DNA of 22,759 bases, from assembly GCF_001270495.1 (NCBI RefSeq), contig NZ_LGUR01000006.1, positions 1 through 22,759 on the forward strand, written 5' to 3'. Shown here one piece after another: positions 8,544 to 15,158 of this stretch. The stretch is from Streptomyces viridochromogenes. GTDB lineage: Bacteria > Actinomycetota > Actinomycetes > Streptomycetales > Streptomycetaceae. Both the position numbers and the translations under genes were made by a program. Positions within the stretch are counted from its first letter, which is position 1. Each line of letters begins with the position of its first letter. The notes under the pieces are model-generated. The model saw only the letters and a list, made by a program, of their open reading frames with translations. It did not search any database and was not told the DNA's origin.

Positions 8544-8574
8544 CGAGGGCACCCCCGCGCAAGGGGTGCCCTCG
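8544..8574. terminator. Bidirectional terminator between csp-like gene and LCP-5
   Basis: A perfect 12-bp stem (CGAGGGCACCCC, 8544-8555, with GGGGTGCCCTCG, 8563-8574) and a 7-nt loop lie between two convergent stop codons, so it can end both transcripts. Confidence 0.85.
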
Positions 8575-8587
8575 GTCGCAAGTGCGC

Positions 8588-9880
8588 TCAGTTGCCCGAG
8601 ACGGTCACCGTCTCGTCGTTCTTCAGCTGCTCCACCAGCGTCTTCACCTTCGCCTTGTCCCAGACGAGGTTGCCGCCCGAGGAGCCGGAGATCGGCATGT
8701 TCATCGACTTGCCCTCGCCGCCGCTGACGCCCTTCATCGACCAGAACATGTCCGCCAGGTCGAACAGGCCCATGTCCTTGTCGACGATCAGGGAGTCCAG
8801 CCCCGCACCCATGGTCGGGTACAGCTTGAACGGGTTGAGGACCGTGCTCGGCGTCGCCACCTGGTTGGCCAGGGCCGAGAGGAACTTCTGCTGGTTCTTC
8901 GTACGGTCCAGGTCGGAGCCGGCCAGCGCGTACCGGGTACGGACGAAGGCGAGCGCCTCCTCGCCGTTCAGGGTCTGCTTGCCCTTCTTGAAGTCCGCGC
9001 CGGACTTGGAGTCCTTGATGTCCTGCGGGATGTCGATCTCGACACCGCCGACCGAGTCCACGATGTTCGCGAAGCCCGCGAAGCCGATCTCGACGTAGTG
9101 GTCGATGTGCAGACCGGTGTTGAACTCGACCGTGCGGACCAGCAGCTCCGGGCCGTCCTCGGCGTACGCGGCGTTCAGCTTCACGTGCCGGCCCGTGCCC
9201 TGGTAGGTCTTGCCGGAATCGGAGCCCACGAAGGTCGGGATCTCGACGTCCGAGTCACGCGGCAGCGATATCAGCGTCGGGCCGTTGCTGCCGGTGTGCA
9301 GGATCATCATCGAGTCCGTGCGCTTGCCGTCGGCGGACCCGGTGTGCAGCTGCTTCTTCTCCTCGGCCGACATGCCCTCACGGCTGTCGGAGCCGACGAT
9401 CAGGTAGTTGGTGCCCTCGCCCGCCTCCGGCCGGTCGATGACCTTGGACAGGTCGACCTCGCGGTTGAGCTTGCCGTCGGCCCAGAAGTAGGTGGCGACG
9501 CTCGTCACGACCAGCAGCGTCACCAGGGTGATCGTGGTGACCTTGATACGGCGCCGCCAGTTCGGCGCGGGACGCGGCTCGCGCATCCCTCTGCCGCCGG
9601 GGCCGCCCGGGCCGCCGGAGCCGCCGTAGACCTGCCCGGTGTTGTAGCCGCTGTCGTACCCGTCGTCTCGGACGGGGTCGTCGCCGTAGCCGCCGTGGCC
9701 CTGGCCGTTCACGTACGACGGCTGCTGCGGCACCCCGCCGTAGCCCTGACCGGGCGGGGCCGCCGGGCCGCGGCGGACCTGCCGCATCACGCGCGCGCCC
9801 TCGGGCTGTGCGCTCGAGCTGCCGCGTCCGTAGCGGTTGCCGCGATTGTCGTCGGACCATCCACCGGGCCAGTCATTCAT
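8588..9880 (-). CDS. LCP family glycopolymer ligase without Cys, LCP-5
   Basis: Fifth LCP ligase, on the opposite strand and of another subtype. ATG at 9880 (MNDWPGGW) is chosen; the frame continues to 10006, but that part overlaps the thioesterase start and reads as non-protein. The product is 430 aa. A Gly/Tyr/Pro-rich cytosolic tail of about 110 residues has several GY and GQ repeats. A membrane segment follows (about 112-132), then the LCP core with NYLIVGSDSREG, DSMMILHTGSNG, SLPRDSDVEIP, IDHYVEIGF, GEEALAFVRTRY and DLDRTKNQQKF. There is no LytR_C domain, and no cysteine at all, unlike the four plus-strand paralogues. It is divergent from the thioesterase across about 120 bp. Confidence 0.93.
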   Translation of the reverse strand: MNDWPGGWSDDNRGNRYGRGSSSAQPEGARVMRQVRRGPAAPPGQGYGGVPQQPSYVNGQGHGGYGDDPVRDDGYDSGYNTGQVYGGSGGPGGPGGRGMREPRPAPNWRRRIKVTTITLVTLLVVTSVATYFWADGKLNREVDLSKVIDRPEAGEGTNYLIVGSDSREGMSAEEKKQLHTGSADGKRTDSMMILHTGSNGPTLISLPRDSDVEIPTFVGSDSGKTYQGTGRHVKLNAAYAEDGPELLVRTVEFNTGLHIDHYVEIGFAGFANIVDSVGGVEIDIPQDIKDSKSGADFKKGKQTLNGEEALAFVRTRYALAGSDLDRTKNQQKFLSALANQVATPSTVLNPFKLYPTMGAGLDSLIVDKDMGLFDLADMFWSMKGVSGGEGKSMNMPISGSSGGNLVWDKAKVKTLVEQLKNDETVTVSGN

Positions 9881-9928
9881 GCGCCCCAGTGTGCAGGGCA
9901 CGGCCGGGTGCCTTACAAGGTTCGGGGG

Positions 9929-9958
9929 AAAATAGAGGCACGGCTGTTGCGAACCCAA
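9929..9958 (-). promoter_or_regulatory. Candidate sigma-70-like promoter for LCP-5
   Basis: Read on the minus strand, TTGGGT (plus 9953-9958) and TATTTT (plus 9929-9934) are separated by 18 bp. They lie about 50 bp upstream of the LCP-5 ATG, in the AT-richest part of the divergent spacer. This is pattern match only. Confidence 0.3.
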
Positions 9959-9999
9959 CACAAAGTCCGCGAATGTCGGGGCGGCATAAGGTGGAGGCC

Positions 10000-10557
10000 A
10001 TGACACACCAGGTCACCGCAGCGGAATCCGGCACTCCGGAAATCCCGGGCAAGCCGACATCCGCATCCCGCACCACCCTCAGCCACATCATGACCCACAA
10101 CGACACCAACCTTCTGGGGACGGTGCACGGCGGGGTGATCATGAAACTCGTCGACGACGCGGCGGGCGCGGTGGCCGGCCGGCACAGCGGTGGCCCCGCC
10201 GTCACCGCGTCCATGGACGAGATGGCCTTCCTTGAGCCGGTCCGCGTCGGCGACCTCGTCCATGTGAAGGCCCAGGTCAACTGGACCGGCCGGACCTCGA
10301 TGGAGGTCGGCGTACGCGTCCTGGCCGAGCGCTGGAACGAGTCGGCCCCGCCCACCCAGGTCGGCTCGGCCTACCTGGTCTTCGCGGCGGTGGACGCCGA
10401 CGGCAAGCCGCGCCGGGTCCCGCCGGTGATAGCGGAGTCCGAGCGCGACAGGCGACGGAACCAGGAGGCCCAGATCCGCCGGACACACCGGCTGGCCCGA
10501 CGGCGCGCGATCAAGGAACTGCGGGAGAAGCGGGTGGCGGAGGGGTACGAGGACTGA
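10000..10557 (+). CDS. Hot-dog fold acyl-CoA thioesterase
   Basis: Predicted cytosolic acyl-CoA hydrolase of the hot-dog superfamily (YciA/BACH-like), releasing free fatty acid and CoA. ATG at 10000 follows AAGGTGGAGG (9988-9997); the frame is open upstream, but that part is antisense to LCP-5. The product is 185 aa. The helix region NLLGTVHGGVIMKLVDDAAG contains the family's N-x3-G-x2-HGG element, followed by DEMAFLEPVRVGDLV and the VNWTGRTSMEVGVRV strand region. The C-terminus is a highly basic tail of about 40 residues (RDRRRNQEAQ, RRRAIKELREKR) beyond the fold. It could work with the acyl-CoA dehydrogenase originally about 2 kb away, before the element inserted between them. Confidence 0.88.
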   Translation: MTHQVTAAESGTPEIPGKPTSASRTTLSHIMTHNDTNLLGTVHGGVIMKLVDDAAGAVAGRHSGGPAVTASMDEMAFLEPVRVGDLVHVKAQVNWTGRTSMEVGVRVLAERWNESAPPTQVGSAYLVFAAVDADGKPRRVPPVIAESERDRRRNQEAQIRRTHRLARRRAIKELREKRVAEGYED

Positions 10558-10669
10558 GCCGCCGGGTGCGTGAACCGCTCCACCCGAGGCGTTCCTCCTC
10601 GTGCGGAAGCCCTGGCCCTCTGGCGCCGGGGCTCTGAACCCGTGCCCGTCGGCCCGTCCGCCCGCTGAA

Positions 10670-10935
10670 TCACACATCCGCCGAACCGCCGGCCCAACAC
10701 GCCCCAATATCAATCGCGCGGGCGGCGCGGTCAGAGACCAGCCCGGCGACGGCACGGTGGATTTCGCCGTAGGTCTCGCGGCGCCCGGTGGACCGCCGAG
10801 GCGGACGCCACCGGCGGCGCTCGGCGTTCGACCTGGCCTGGGAACTCATCGGCCAGACCCCGGTAGCCGTCGTGGACCTCTTCCTTGACCGTGGAGTGCC
10901 GACAGAACTGCTCCGCCGTCAGGCCGCAGAATCCG
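10670..10935 (-). pseudogene. IS5-type transposase remnant (truncated and frame-disrupted)
   Basis: Two pieces of one transposase lie in different minus-strand frames. The upstream piece (about 10829-10932) reads LTAEQFCRHSTVKEEVHDGY followed by RGLADEFPGQV. The downstream piece (about 10706-10790) reads TGRRETYGEIHRAVAGLVSD followed by RAARA, and its frame closes at 10670. These segments match, from memory, the C-terminal region of Streptomyces IS5-type transposases, where a span containing the RRRQSS...VEH motif normally lies between them. That span, the entire N-terminal part and any terminal inverted repeats are missing. It is a dead relic. The 112 bp between the thioesterase stop and this relic show nothing recognisable. 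Confidence 0.68.
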
Positions 10936-11085
10936 CTACTCCACACTCCGCGCGCTGAACGCCTGGTACACGCCGTAAAGCAGCTGCATGCCACCGACAG
11001 CGATCAGCGCCACGCCCACCTTCGTGAGCGTGAAGACGGGGATGTGGACATGCCCGGTACCAGGGTCGGACACCTGTGCGAACAT
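10936..11085 (-). CDS. Small single-pass membrane protein, 49 aa, unknown function
   Basis: Short frame from ATG 11085 to TAG 10936, encoding 49 aa with one strongly hydrophobic segment (VGVALIAVGGMQLLYGVYQA, about residues 25-44). Its codons are strongly G/C at the third position, as in real genes here, whereas the opposing frame is not. No clear ribosome site precedes the ATG, and the divergent acetyltransferase start is only 7 bp away, so the transcript may be leaderless. The transposase relic abuts its stop codon. The family is not recognised. A longer start at 11193 would overlap the acetyltransferase and is disfavoured. Confidence 0.5.
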   Translation of the reverse strand: MFAQVSDPGTGHVHIPVFTLTKVGVALIAVGGMQLLYGVYQAFSARSVE

Positions 11086-11092
11086 CGCGGGC

Positions 11093-11617
11093 GTGAACGA
11101 TCTACGCTTCCGCCTCGCCGACGACGCCGATCTTGCCGCCGTCGTGCGCCTGCGCGACGACGCGGCCCGCTGGATGCTTGCCCGAGGCGTCACCGGTCAG
11201 TGGCAGCCTGGTGAGCTGGGCGGGGACCACTTCCGTCGGATCATGGAGAGCGGCGAGGTATGGCTCGCGGAGGCTGCCGATCGTGTGGTCGGGGCCTGGG
11301 AGCTCTGGTGGGAGGACGAGGACGCCTGGGGGCTGCAGCCGCCGACGGCAGGCTATGTGCACCGGCTGATGCTGGACCGCAATAGTGTCCCGCCCGGGAC
11401 AGGGCGGCAGCTGCTGCGAGTCGCGGAGCGCCGCGTGGCCGAGGCGGGCCGATCGCTGGTTCGCCTGGACTGCCTGGCCACCAACGCACGCCTGAGTGCG
11501 TACTACCTCAACGCCGGCTATCGGGTTGTGGGACGCAAGGAGGGCAAGCCGCAGCCGGGCGGTACGCCCAAGTCGTTCACGCTCCTCGAAAAGTCCGTAC
11601 GGGACGAGTTGAGGTAG
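11093..11617 (+). CDS. GNAT family N-acetyltransferase
   Basis: Predicted acetyl-CoA-dependent N-acetyltransferase, cytosolic, substrate unknown. From GTG 11093 the product is 174 aa: LRFRLADDADLAAVVRLRDD is the typical first strand and helix, GYVHRLMLDRNSVPPGTGRQ includes the acetyl-CoA pyrophosphate-binding loop (P-x-G-x-G-R-x-L form), and LDCLATNARLSAYYLNAGYR is the usual N-x-R/A-x2-x-YY-x2-GF/Y element near the C-terminus. No Shine-Dalgarno sequence is visible before 11093; an in-frame ATG at 11042 would overlap the divergent small membrane protein. Leaderless translation is plausible. A strong hairpin follows at 11685-11713. Confidence 0.85.
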   Translation: MNDLRFRLADDADLAAVVRLRDDAARWMLARGVTGQWQPGELGGDHFRRIMESGEVWLAEAADRVVGAWELWWEDEDAWGLQPPTAGYVHRLMLDRNSVPPGTGRQLLRVAERRVAEAGRSLVRLDCLATNARLSAYYLNAGYRVVGRKEGKPQPGGTPKSFTLLEKSVRDELR

Positions 11618-11684
11618 ACCCAGCGGCGAGGGCCTCGGGACGCTCAAGGGGCCGCCGGCGGCGGCCCGTGCTGCCAGGCCGCGA

Positions 11685-11713
11685 CGGGCAGGAAGCCGAG
11701 AGCTTCCTGCCCG
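11685..11713. terminator. Strong bidirectional hairpin, ancestral terminator of the acyl-CoA dehydrogenase
   Basis: A perfect 12-bp stem (CGGGCAGGAAGC, 11685-11696, with GCTTCCTGCCCG, 11702-11713) has a 5-nt loop. It follows the acetyltransferase stop on the plus strand. It also sits just beyond the displaced native 3' end of the dehydrogenase, so before integration it would have lain about 36 bp past that gene's stop. Confidence 0.82.
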
Positions 11714-11730
11714 ATCCGCCAAACTGCCTA

Positions 11731-11812
11731 TGACCCGCAAAAACCCTGCTAGGGAAGGTTCCTGGCCATCACGATCCGCTGGACCTGGTTCGTGCCCTCG
11801 TAGATCTGCGTG
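11731..11812. repeat. Left attachment-site copy: displaced native 3' end of the acyl-CoA dehydrogenase
   Basis: Gap-free 82-bp match (74/82) to 16282-16363. On the minus strand it encodes QIYEGTNQVQRIVMARNLP plus TAG (11749-11751), preceded by a partial codon block. Its third positions are almost all G or C (ATC TAC, AAC, GTC, GCC), as expected for the native gene. No upstream dehydrogenase sequence is attached: past 11812 the element begins with unrelated sequence. Confidence 0.85.
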
Positions 11813-11831
11813 CTTTACAGGTAATACGGCT

Positions 11832-11842
11832 CTGACCTGCAC
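11832..11842 (+). repeat. Left-end 11-mer, candidate integrase arm site
   Basis: CTGACCTGCAC, just inside the left repeat. An exact inverted copy lies at 16150-16160, and its first ten bases recur at 16281-16290. Confidence 0.4.
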
Positions 11843-11847
11843 GAACA

Positions 11848-11862
11848 CCCCTCCTGGAGGGG
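11848..11862. terminator. Hairpin downstream of the XRE regulator
   Basis: CCCCTC (11848-11853) pairs with GAGGGG (11857-11862) across a 3-nt loop, 53 bp past the regulator's stop on the minus strand. The stem is short, so this is a modest candidate. Confidence 0.35.
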
Positions 11863-11915
11863 GCCTCCCCAGCATTTCCCCATGATCACTGACGAGGGTG
11901 CGCCGATACCGCTGG

Positions 11916-12764
11916 TCACGTCAGGGAGGCCACCGCATCCGCTATCAGGGAACGTGCCGTCGCTCCCCGCACGGCTCCCTGTGCCAGCCGCTCAAAGGCC
12001 CGGGTGTAGAGCTCGACCTGACTGGGCTGCGTGAGCGTGGCGGCAGCGTCCAGGGTGTCCGCGTGCACCTTGGTGTCATCGAAGATCGTGAAGGTGGGCA
12101 TGGGCCACACGGCTCGTTGTGCTGAGAACGGGATGAGCCCCACGGCGACGTTCTGGAGATCCATAACCCCGAGCAGGTGACCAAGCTGTGCCGCCATGGT
12201 CTCCGCGCTACACAGCCGGTACCGCAACACCGACTCCTCCAGCACGAAGGAGAACCGGCGTGCGCCATTGCTCAGCACCTCGTTACGCCTCATACGGGCC
12301 GCCACAGCATCGCTCACGTCGTCCGGGGTCCCCCGGAAGTCTGCGATGGATGACAACAAGGCAGCCGCGTATCCGGGCGTCTGGAGGAATCCGGGGATCA
12401 CGTCGGAGACGTAGACCCTGAATATCTTTGTTTGCTGGTACAGGTCCCCGGTGGACTCCTGCACACGGCGGAGACCGCTTCGCTGGAGTCGCCTCCACTG
12501 CACATGAGCATCTGCGGACTGTCTGTTGGCAGCGATCAGGTCGGGGGCCTGGTCATCAGCCGCGCAGGCTCGGCACCACTCTTTGATATCCGCGTCGGAG
12601 GGAGGGGTCTTGGCGTTCTCGATCCGGGATGACTTCGACTCTGACCAGCCGCATCTGACGGCCAGCTCCCGCCCGCTGATCCCCGCGTCCTTCCGGATCT
12701 CACGCAGACGACCGGCCAGTTCTTCACGGGCCTTCTGAACGCGTGAGGAGGGGTGTGAGGGCAT
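11916..12764 (-). CDS. XRE-family helix-turn-helix regulator with DUF5753 domain (WhiJ-like)
   Basis: DNA-binding regulator, 282 aa from ATG 12764 (MPSHPSSRVQKAREELAGRL). The upstream open frame overlaps the preceding gene and is rejected. The HTH covers about residues 18-65 (LREIRKDAGISGRELAVRCG, WSESKSSRIENAKTPPS). The C-terminal DUF5753 domain begins around residue 90 and includes YQQTKIFRVYVSDVIPGFLQ, TPGYAAALL, RFSFVLEESVLRYRL and QNVAVGLIPF. In Streptomyces this architecture is paired with DUF397 proteins in WhiJ/Scr1-type loci that affect development or antibiotic production; a DUF397-like gene lies at 14330-14554. It starts 14 bp after the DUF6879 stop, so the two are probably co-transcribed. 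It is the last gene of a three-gene minus-strand operon inside the element. Confidence 0.9.
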   Translation of the reverse strand: MPSHPSSRVQKAREELAGRLREIRKDAGISGRELAVRCGWSESKSSRIENAKTPPSDADIKEWCRACAADDQAPDLIAANRQSADAHVQWRRLQRSGLRRVQESTGDLYQQTKIFRVYVSDVIPGFLQTPGYAAALLSSIADFRGTPDDVSDAVAARMRRNEVLSNGARRFSFVLEESVLRYRLCSAETMAAQLGHLLGVMDLQNVAVGLIPFSAQRAVWPMPTFTIFDDTKVHADTLDAAATLTQPSQVELYTRAFERLAQGAVRGATARSLIADAVASLT

Positions 12765-12778
12765 GGAGCTGGCTTTCG

Positions 12779-13294
12779 TCAGATCTCGTATAGGTGGTGC
12801 GGGATCGCACGCTCCCAGACCGCTTCGAAGGCGGCGGAGCACAGCTTCACAGCTTCCGGGTCTGCCGTTATCTCGTCTTCCACCACCACTCCATCACCTG
12901 AGAAGTGGTGCACCCGCAGCAGGGTGCCATCGAAGAGCCAGAAGTCATTGCCCGGCAGGGCAATACTCGTAGCCCGTCGCCGTGGCAACCACCGCACTTC
13001 CTCACCTGCCGTGACGTTGGCGCGGGTGACGTAGTGCTCCCAACGGATGTAGTCCGAGACAGGCTCGGAGACCACCCGGGCCCGGCGGATCGCCACGCCC
13101 CGGGCCACGGTGTCCGTGATCAACTGGTCGTAGGGGTGCCACCAGGATTCGCGGTCCTCCCAATTGATCCGCTCACCACGCTTCCATGCCTCGAACCGGT
13201 CCGTCGGGGCGTAGGAGTCACGCAGTTCCAGGTGAACGGCGGACCTGTCGCACTGGCCAAGCAGCTCAGCGAAGCTGGGCACGCTCGACGGCAT
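12779..13294 (-). CDS. DUF6879 family protein
   Basis: Member of DUF6879, an uncharacterised actinobacterial family usually next to XRE-DUF5753 regulators. ATG at 13294 is preferred to GTG 13297 because GGGAGG lies 6 nt upstream of the ATG. The product is 171 aa. Typical features are LELRDSYAPTDRFEAWKRGE, WWHPYDQLITDTVARGVAIR, RARVVSEPVSDYIRWEHYVT and a WLPRR element followed by LPGNDFWLFDG. These are soluble alpha/beta features with no membrane segment or signal peptide. It overlaps the end of the upstream small gene by about 29 nt, which indicates translational coupling. The molecular function is unknown. Confidence 0.88.
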   Translation of the reverse strand: MPSSVPSFAELLGQCDRSAVHLELRDSYAPTDRFEAWKRGERINWEDRESWWHPYDQLITDTVARGVAIRRARVVSEPVSDYIRWEHYVTRANVTAGEEVRWLPRRRATSIALPGNDFWLFDGTLLRVHHFSGDGVVVEDEITADPEAVKLCSAAFEAVWERAIPHHLYEI

Positions 13295-13520
13295 CACAAG
13301 CCTCCCTGATCATCGGGATCATCCGGGCCGGAATCCTGACGATGGCTTCGCTGTCAGGTACCGAGCCGTTCGCGGGGCTGTTCGCCTCGCACTCCGCCTG
13401 AGTCTCGGTGCTCGGCTTCCACCCCTGCAACAAGATCTCCTGAGCGTCCGCGTCCGCCCACACGGTGGGGCAGTGGTCCCGGTCCGTGTCGGGGTCGATT
13501 CCAATGAACTCTACGGCCAT
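13266..13520 (-). CDS. Small acidic protein, first gene of the XRE/DUF6879 operon
   Basis: 84-aa soluble protein from ATG 13520, with GGGAG 6 nt upstream. It starts VEFIGIDPDTDRDHCPTVWA and contains EILLQGWKPS and SEAIVRIPARMIPMIREACD. Proteins of this general look (IDP..T...CPTV plus LxQGW and VRxPARM) often precede DUF6879 and XRE genes in Streptomyces, by memory; no named family can be given. It has no membrane segment and no recognisable catalytic motif. It leads a tightly overlapped operon, so it is likely expressed together with the regulator. Confidence 0.75.
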   Translation of the reverse strand: MAVEFIGIDPDTDRDHCPTVWADADAQEILLQGWKPSTETQAECEANSPANGSVPDSEAIVRIPARMIPMIREACDAVERAQLR

Positions 13521-13617
13521 GGCTGGCTCCCTGGTCTAGGTGCTTGCTCGGGCTTGCATCAGCTTCGTTGAACTGCTGAGACAGCGTCAATAGGGCTACT
13601 GCTCATGCGAATTGCTG

Positions 13618-13636
13618 TGCAAGTTCATGCAAGTTC
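13618..13636 (-). promoter_or_regulatory. Direct-repeat operator candidate in the divergent spacer
   Basis: TGCAAGTTC occurs at 13618-13626 and 13628-13636, a 10-bp period that puts both copies on the same DNA face. Read on the minus strand, TTGCAC overlapping the proximal copy could be the -35 box of the triad operon. The 182-bp spacer separates the regulator operon from the plus-strand gene set, a natural place for XRE-DUF5753 autoregulation. Confidence 0.5.
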
Positions 13637-13702
13637 GTGGAGCCCGACACCCGCCACTTCCTACCGTCCTTGACGTAGCGGAGTCACCGGAGAGGGCGGG
13701 CC

Positions 13703-14011
13703 ATGGTGAGCGACAGCGGCGGCAGGGCGCAGGGCACCGAATCGGCTGATCACCTGGGCAGCAGTGAGGCCCGACAGTTCCTCTCCAGTCTCTCCGGAGC
13801 CTTCGGCGGGGGTGGCGTGCTCATGGTGCAGAAGAGTCACCCTGGCCTTGAAGGCGCCGACCTGGCGCCCGGTTCGGCCTTGCGCTGGCCCCGCTGCGAG
13901 TGCGGGAGCCCGAAGTGTCCTGACTACAAGGCCCCACCGAAGGGGCCGACAGAGGGACTGAGCAGCAGAGTCGCTGAGGCCAACGCGCGGAGCCGTAGGG
14001 GTGGGCTGTGA
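13703..14011 (+). CDS. Small hypothetical protein with CxC-x4-C motif
   Basis: 102-aa protein, not recognised. ATG at 13703 follows GGAGAGGG (13689-13696); the adjacent GTG 13706 is also possible. The first half has a plausible helix (EARQFLSSLSGAFGGGG). The second half carries WPRCECGSPKCPDY, whose three cysteines could bind a metal. The tail is basic. It is the first gene of the plus-strand set divergent from the XRE operon, and its stop overlaps the next start (GTGA at 14008-14011), which indicates translational coupling. Confidence 0.7.
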   Translation: MVSDSGGRAQGTESADHLGSSEARQFLSSLSGAFGGGGVLMVQKSHPGLEGADLAPGSALRWPRCECGSPKCPDYKAPPKGPTEGLSSRVAEANARSRRGGL

Positions 14012-14232
14012 GCATCAGATCGGCCATGCGGTACGTGATGCACAGGATCACCGAGCACCCCGACACGGACGTCACATTCGAGGCCGAGTGCCTGCACTGC
14101 AAGTGGAAGGCGACACCTTCCACCGAGTCGGCGTCCGTCGACGTTGAGTGCATGAGCCACACGGGCCGGTCGGGCCACGCCGGTTTCCGGCGTATCCGCA
14201 CTTCGTTCGCGATGGTGGTTCGCGCCGAGTAG
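14008..14232 (+). CDS. Small hypothetical protein, DUF7848-like
   Basis: 74-aa protein from GTG 14008, overlapping the previous stop by 4 nt. The pattern TFEAECLHCKWKA, a stretch of about 20 residues, then HTGRSGHAGFRRIRTSF resembles the small Streptomyces family with a CxxC-like pair and an HTxxxGHxxFRR motif (DUF7848, by memory). The Cys pair and His residues suggest a small zinc-binding fold. Function is unknown. It is probably co-transcribed with its upstream neighbour. Confidence 0.68.
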   Translation: MSIRSAMRYVMHRITEHPDTDVTFEAECLHCKWKATPSTESASVDVECMSHTGRSGHAGFRRIRTSFAMVVRAE

Positions 14233-14329
14233 AGCCCCTGCCTCACCAGTGGAAACCCTGAACTCCCGCCACGGAATGGGCGGCGGCGGTCAGCCATGGC
14301 CGCGATTAGTTGAGCAGGAAGGTGCAGTG

Positions 14330-14554
14330 ATGCTTGACGGAAGTGAGCTGTACGCGCTCGACATCGACGGGGCCTCGTTCGTGAAGGCGTGCGGCGGCCC
14401 CTGCACCGAAGGGTGCGTGACCCTGGCCCGGATCGGCGAGAACGCCTGGGCACTGGGTGACAGCAAGCGGCCGGACGCGCAGCCGCTGCGGTTCACCACG
14501 GAGGAATTGGACGCGGCCGGGATCGACCCGGCGCACTTCGGCCTCAACGTCTAA
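14330..14554 (+). CDS. DUF397-like small protein, partner of the XRE-DUF5753 regulator
   Basis: 74-aa protein. ATG at 14330 is chosen because AGGAAGG (14316-14322) lies 7 nt upstream; the longer frame from 14249 has no site. The order of elements matches DUF397: a small loop with paired Cys (ACGGPCTEGCVTLARI), then AWALGDSKRPDAQPLRFTTE, corresponding to the family's V-x-V-R-D-S-K-x-P-x-G-P-x-L-x-F. In Streptomyces, DUF397 proteins act with XRE-DUF5753 regulators, in some loci described as toxin-antitoxin-like. The expected partner regulator is at 11916-12764 in the same element. Confidence 0.75.
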   Translation: MLDGSELYALDIDGASFVKACGGPCTEGCVTLARIGENAWALGDSKRPDAQPLRFTTEELDAAGIDPAHFGLNV

Positions 14555-14567
14555 TCCTCCCCCTCCC

Positions 14568-14617
14568 GCCAGCCGGGCCGGGTCCATCCCCCCGTCCCTG
14601 GGTCCGACCCGGCTGGC
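14568..14617. terminator. Long inverted repeat after the DUF397-like gene
   Basis: GCCAGCCGGGCC (14568-14579) and GACCCGGCTGGC (14606-14617) pair at 11 of 12 positions, starting 13 bp past the DUF397-like stop. The loop is 26 nt, so this is a reasonable but not certain terminator. Confidence 0.4.
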
Positions 14618-14639
14618 ACCTCTCGAACGGGAACGACTC

Positions 14640-15107
14640 GTGCACCACCACGGCTATCTATGGACCGGCCCGAAAGAGCGCTTCGACCAGGAAGTCCTAC
14701 GGCGGCCCCCGCATCCCGAGCCGCCCCCGGTCGGAAGCAAGCCGGAACTGATCCAGCGCTACCGGGAAGTGGCAGCCGAGTTCCCGACTGTCGATCTGCC
14801 GCCGCTGGAAACGGCGTACTGGCTCATCAAGCCCCGTTCCCTTGTCCGTGGCACGTGGGCTGAAGCGAAGGAAGCGGCGGCCTGGCTCGGTGAGAGCCTG
14901 GCAGAGCACGCGCCCCGATTCGCCTGGGAGAGGGACCGTGACACCACCCGCCTGGCCATACTCGTCAACTCCACTGCTGAGCAACTGGACTCGGGGGCCG
15001 ATGTGTCGTTCGGCTTCTACCTCGAACGCCCCTCGTATCTGTCCGTGGCCGTGGTGACGTGCTCACCGAATCGCTCAAAGCCTGAACTGGCGTGCCCTGT
15101 CAGGTAG
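14640..15107 (+). CDS. Hypothetical protein, element cargo
   Basis: 155-aa protein from GTG 14640 (VHHHGYLWTGPKERFDQEVL). The frame is open upstream, but that part overlaps the DUF397-like gene in another frame and the inverted repeat. It is soluble, with predicted helices (SKPELIQRYREVAAEFP, WAEAKEAAAWLGESLAEHAP) and a strand-rich C-terminus (DTTRLAILVNS, DVSFGFYLE, YLSVAVVTC). The family is not recognised; similar proteins may occur on other Streptomyces elements. It ends 15 bp before a strong GC hairpin and is convergent with the replication-protein fragment. Confidence 0.65.
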   Translation: MHHHGYLWTGPKERFDQEVLRRPPHPEPPPVGSKPELIQRYREVAAEFPTVDLPPLETAYWLIKPRSLVRGTWAEAKEAAAWLGESLAEHAPRFAWERDRDTTRLAILVNSTAEQLDSGADVSFGFYLERPSYLSVAVVTCSPNRSKPELACPVR

Positions 15108-15122
15108 TCCAAGCAACGAAAC

Positions 15123-15148
15123 GGGCCCCGACCATTCGGCCGGGGCCC
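15123..15148. terminator. Bidirectional terminator between convergent element genes
   Basis: GGGCCCCG (15123-15130) pairs with CGGGGCCC (15141-15148) across a 10-nt loop. It lies between the stops of the 155-aa gene and the replication-protein fragment. Confidence 0.78.
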
Positions 15149-15158
15149 TCTGCATTGG

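Noticed and set aside
10788..10958. A 56-aa plus-strand frame with plausible composition
   Set aside because: It is the antisense of the transposase relic, whose minus-strand reading carries recognisable family segments.
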